In this document: piece by piece, positions 5,199 to 7,136 of the stretch
Layout of the letters: every line of letters starts with the position of its first letter
How positions within the stretch are numbered: position 1 is the stretch's first letter
Source of the DNA: Alphaproteobacteria bacterium MarineAlpha9_Bin7
GTDB lineage: Bacteria > Pseudomonadota > Alphaproteobacteria > UBA7887
DNA: 7,136 bases
Direction: 5' to 3'
Assembly: GCA_002938115.1 (NCBI GenBank)
Contig: PTKD01000105.1
Location: 1 to 7,136 of the forward strand
Translations under genes and position numbers: made by a program
Notes under the pieces: model-generated
The model's input: the letters and a program-made list of their open reading frames with translations, nothing else
What the model was told of the DNA's origin: nothing
The model's database searches: none

Positions 5199-6563
5199 AT
5201 GTTTGACAGCCTAGCTGGTCGCCTTGGTGAGGTGTTTTCGCAGCTCACGAAACGCGGAGCACTGACAGAAGCAGACGTTGGAAAAGCGATGCGCGAGGTG
5301 CGGGTGGCCTTGCTGGAGGCCGACGTAGCATTGCCGGTGGTCAAAACTTTTATTGATGCGGTGAGGCAACGCGCCGTCGGTGCCGAGGTTTTGAAAAGCG
5401 TCACGCCTGGCCAGATGGTTATCAAGCTGGTGCACGATCATTTGGTGGAGATGCTGGGCTCAGATTTAGTGCCAGTGAATTTTGGTTTGAACCCGCCTGC
5501 CGTAATCATGTTGGTGGGGTTGCAGGGGTCGGGAAAGACGACTACTGCCGCGAAGCTTGGCCTGCGGTTTAAGGACCGACACAATAAAAAAACACTAATG
5601 GCCTCCCTTGATATTCATCGCCCCGCCGCACAAGAGCAACTTTCCATTCTTGGCCGTCAGGCAGGGGTGGATACATTGCCAATCGTTCAAGGACAACTGC
5701 CACTAACAATCGCTGAGCGTGCCCTCACGGCATCGCGGCTCGGAGGGTATGATACTTTGATCCTAGATACCGCCGGCAGACTTCATGTCGATGATGCACT
5801 AATGAGTGAGCTCAATGAGTTGGTAAAGGCTACACAGCCGATCGAAACGCTATTGGTTGCCGATTCATTGACTGGTCAGGATGCGGTCAAAATTGCTGAC
5901 GGTTTTCACCGTCAGGTTGGTATCACCGGCTTAGTCCTTACGAGAGTCGATGGTGATGGTCGTGGTGGGGCGGCCTTGAGTGTTCGTTCGGTAACTGGCT
6001 GTCCGATTAAGTTGATTGGGGTAGGGGAGAAGCTGGAGGCGCTTGAAGATTTTCATCCGGAGCGTATCGCATCAAGAATTTTGGGTAGGGGCGATGTTGT
6101 TTCATTGGTAGAAAAAGCACAGGCGACAATAGAGCAAGACGACGCAGACAAACTGGCGGCCAAACTTCGAGAAGGCCGCTTCGACTTTGATGACTTGGCG
6201 ATACAGATTGCGCAAATCCGGAAGATGGGAGGCATGGATGGCATGCTCTCCATGTTGCCCGGGGTCGCTAAGATAAGAAAACAAATGGCAGCTAGCCAAG
6301 TCGATGAGCGTCAGCTTAATCGTCAAGAAGGCATCATACGCTCGATGACCCCCACCGAGCGACGAAACGCCAAACTCTTGAATGGTGCGCGAAAACGTCG
6401 TATCGCAGCAGGGTCGGGCACCACTATTCAGGAGGTAAATCGATTGCTCAAGCAGCAAAAAGATATGACTACGATGATAAAGCGGGTAAAAAAAATGGGC
6501 AAAAGAGGTGTAACGCCACCAGGAATGCCAGGTGTTTTCCCGCCAGGCTTCCCGACACCCTAG
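5199..6563 (+). CDS. ffh: Signal recognition particle GTPase Ffh (SRP54)
   Basis: Protein subunit of the SRP. It binds 4.5S RNA and signal sequences of membrane proteins as they leave the ribosome and delivers them to FtsY. It is 454 aa, full length. N domain 1-95 (MFDSLAGRLGEVFSQLTKRGALTEADV opening; ALLEADVALPVV at 37-48). G domain motifs: GLQGSGKTTT (107-116), DIHRPAA (138-144), LDTAGR (189-194), TRVDGDGRGG (248-257) and GVGE (274-277). M domain from about 300: methionine-rich finger loop (RKMGGMDGMLSMLPG, 341-355) and the RNA-binding stretch SMTPTER...RKRRIAAGSGTTIQEVN (382-414). It ends in a Pro/Gly tail, PPGMPGVFPPGFPTP. Arg for Lys in TKxD is usual in alphaproteobacterial Ffh. The RNA-binding motif has GARKRR where xSRxxR is common. 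Start: MFDSL at 5199 is the family form; an adjacent ATG at 5196 adds one Met. No strong Shine-Dalgarno is seen. Confidence 0.97.
   Translation: MFDSLAGRLGEVFSQLTKRGALTEADVGKAMREVRVALLEADVALPVVKTFIDAVRQRAVGAEVLKSVTPGQMVIKLVHDHLVEMLGSDLVPVNFGLNPPAVIMLVGLQGSGKTTTAAKLGLRFKDRHNKKTLMASLDIHRPAAQEQLSILGRQAGVDTLPIVQGQLPLTIAERALTASRLGGYDTLILDTAGRLHVDDALMSELNELVKATQPIETLLVADSLTGQDAVKIADGFHRQVGITGLVLTRVDGDGRGGAALSVRSVTGCPIKLIGVGEKLEALEDFHPERIASRILGRGDVVSLVEKAQATIEQDDADKLAAKLREGRFDFDDLAIQIAQIRKMGGMDGMLSMLPGVAKIRKQMAASQVDERQLNRQEGIIRSMTPTERRNAKLLNGARKRRIAAGSGTTIQEVNRLLKQQKDMTTMIKRVKKMGKRGVTPPGMPGVFPPGFPTP
6488..6495 (+). repeat. A8 run in the 3' part of ffh
   Basis: Eight adenines sit in the codons GTA AAA AAA ATG near the end of ffh. 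The phase is A_AAA_AAA, a possible slippery heptamer. A -1 shift would replace the Pro/Gly tail by 34 codons ending at TGA 6596-6598. No stimulatory Shine-Dalgarno is at the right distance (AGGAGG at 6430-6435 is over 50 bases upstream), so programmed shifting is not supported. The site is also prone to sequencing and replication errors. Confidence 0.5.
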
Positions 6564-6570
6564 CCGGGTG
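6556..6570 (+). other. Small hairpin over the ffh stop codon
   Basis: CACCC-TAGCC-GGGTG forms a 5-bp GC-rich stem with the ffh TAG in its loop. It is not followed by a T-tract, so it does not qualify as an intrinsic terminator. Read-through into rpsP is therefore plausible, consistent with a common ffh-rpsP transcript. Confidence 0.3.
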
Positions 6571-6628
6571 GCCTTACGTGAGTTATTTTATAAGTTGATC
6601 ATGAATGCCAATGACAGTTTTACCACCC

Positions 6629-6659
6629 CTTCCCCGAGCTTTTGCTGGGCGGTTGGAAG
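6629..6659 (+). promoter_or_regulatory. Stem-loop before the rpsP ribosome binding site
   Basis: CTTCC (6629-6633), CCG (6634-6636) and AGC (6637-6639) pair with GCT (6644-6646), CGG (6650-6652) and GGAAG (6655-6659) around a TTTT loop. Bulges are GGG and TT on the 3' side. That gives 11 pairs in an interrupted stem, ending four bases before AAGGAG. No U-tract follows, so it is more like a leader structure that could affect ribosome access than a terminator. A register shift (CCC with GGG) is also possible. Confidence 0.35.
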
Positions 6660-6662
6660 CCA

Positions 6663-6668
6663 AAGGAG
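6663..6668 (+). promoter_or_regulatory. Strong Shine-Dalgarno of rpsP (AAGGAG)
   Basis: AAGGAG lies six bases before the ATG at 6675 and fixes the rpsP start. It is the clearest ribosome binding site in the window; most other genes here have weak sites or rely on overlap with the gene before. Confidence 0.9.
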
Positions 6669-6674
6669 TCAAAC

Positions 6675-7136
6675 ATGGCAGTGAAAATCCGTCTTAGTCG
6701 GGCGGGCGCCAAGAAAACGCCGCACTATCGGGTGATTATCGCGGATACACGCAGTCCGCGCGATGGTCGATTCTTGGAACGAGTTGGCACGTATAATCCA
6801 TTGCTGCCGCGCGATCACCCGGATCGGGTAAAATTGAAGCTCGATCGAATCAAATACTGGCTTGAAAAGGGTGCGCAACCTTCCGGACGCGTCGCAAAAT
6901 TTCTCGGTTCAGCGGATGTGATTCCGATGCCAAAGCATGAAAATCCTATCAAGGCCAAACCGAAAGCAAAGGCGCAGGCTCGGTTGGATGAGTTAGCACA
7001 GTCTAGGACGCAGCATTCCTCTGAGGCATCTGGAAGTGATATCGCTGAAGAGACCGGGTCAGCAGCTGGAGAGTCATCCGGGGACGACACAGGCTCAGCG
7101 GAGCCAGTCGATGAAACAGAGGCGAATAAAAAAAAC
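6675..7136 (+). CDS. rpsP: Ribosomal protein bS16, 3' end beyond the window
   Basis: Small-subunit ribosomal protein bS16, needed for 30S assembly. 154 codons are present without a stop, so the gene continues past the right edge. The conserved part is residues 1-85: MAVKIRLSRAGAKKTPHYRVIIADTRSPRDGRFLERVGTYNP is close to the family standard, followed by the DRIKYWLEKGAQPS region (57-70). Bacterial bS16 is often about 80-90 aa, so the visible tail (from about residue 86) is an extension. It begins basic (KAKPKAKAQAR, 93-103) and becomes acidic and Ser/Gly-rich: 11 Asp/Glu and no Lys/Arg between residues 113 and 150, then KK at 152-153. Acidic tails are known in alphaproteobacterial bS16. ffh-rpsP order predicts rimM, trmD and rplS next, outside the window. 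Confidence 0.96.
   Translation, partial: MAVKIRLSRAGAKKTPHYRVIIADTRSPRDGRFLERVGTYNPLLPRDHPDRVKLKLDRIKYWLEKGAQPSGRVAKFLGSADVIPMPKHENPIKAKPKAKAQARLDELAQSRTQHSSEASGSDIAEETGSAAGESSGDDTGSAEPVDETEANKKN

Larger units (their letters stand above)
6564..6674 (+). other. ffh-rpsP intergenic leader
   Basis: A 111-bp gap with no gene. TATAAG at 6589-6594 resembles a -10, but no -35 is at proper spacing. TTGATC (6595-6600) with TTTTAC (6618-6623) at 17 bases is a very weak pair (4/6 and 3/6). The right half holds a stem-loop just before the rpsP Shine-Dalgarno, listed separately. Confidence 0.4.

Noticed and set aside
5069..5441. Minus-strand open frames across the start of ffh
   Set aside because: They overlap the conserved N domain of Ffh in other frames, are Arg/Ser/Thr-rich without motifs, and are shadows.
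6430..6446. Internal translation start in ffh (AGGAGG followed by an in-frame TTG at 6444)
   Set aside because: AGGAGG encodes part of the conserved QEVN of the RNA-binding motif, and the product would be a 39-residue M-domain fragment with no known role.
6556..6570. Intrinsic terminator after ffh
   Set aside because: The stem is only 5 bp and the downstream sequence GCCTTACGTG has no T-tract.
6669..7090. Minus-strand open frames opposite rpsP
   Set aside because: rpsP on the plus strand is certain from its conserved core and strong ribosome site; the opposite frames are shadows.
1..7136. Novel multi-gene system, mobile element or CRISPR array
   Set aside because: Most of the coding sequence belongs to well-known core families in a conserved alphaproteobacterial order. 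No transposase, integrase, spaced direct repeats or toxin-antitoxin pair was seen.

Overview
The window looks like a core chromosomal segment of an alphaproteobacterium with moderate G+C. The evidence is gene order and protein style. A dapF-mtaB-ftsY-yciB(ispZ) cluster lies head to head with ffh-rpsP. Ffh carries the 'TRVDGDGRGG' form of its G4 region, FtsY is short and lacks an acidic A domain, and bS16 has a long C-terminal tail. Genus cannot be decided from the sequence; a marine or uncultured lineage is only a guess. I see no mobile element, CRISPR array, tRNA or rRNA.

Layout. From about 114 to 953 (+) is a fatty acid hydroxylase/sterol desaturase-family membrane protein. It converges on a leftward series of five genes read from 5041 down to 1009: dapF, mtaB, ftsY, yciB and a small GFA/CENP-V-type zinc protein. 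The first four are joined by three successive 4-bp ATGA stop/start overlaps; the fifth follows after 49 bp. To the right of dapF is a 157-bp divergent intergenic region. It holds a plausible leaderless promoter for dapF and a perfect 6-bp dyad with a 3-nt centre. Rightward from there are ffh and, after 111 bp, rpsP with a strong Shine-Dalgarno. rpsP is open at the right edge; no stop codon is present in the window.

How the genes fit together. Ffh (SRP54) and FtsY (SRP receptor) are the two GTPases of co-translational membrane targeting, here driven from one divergent control region. MtaB modifies A37 of ANN-reading tRNAs and bS16 is a 30S protein, so much of the segment serves translation and protein export. 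DapF makes meso-diaminopimelate for peptidoglycan and lysine, and YciB is an inner-membrane envelope/septation protein, so the leftward operon also links to cell-wall growth. The hydroxylase-like and GFA-like genes at the left are accessory, and their substrates cannot be read from sequence.

I found no undescribed multi-gene system. The points worth a second look are small-scale: the leaderless dapF start, the dyad in the shared control region, substitutions in conserved FtsY GTPase motifs, the serial ATGA coupling, and the basic-then-acidic tail of bS16.
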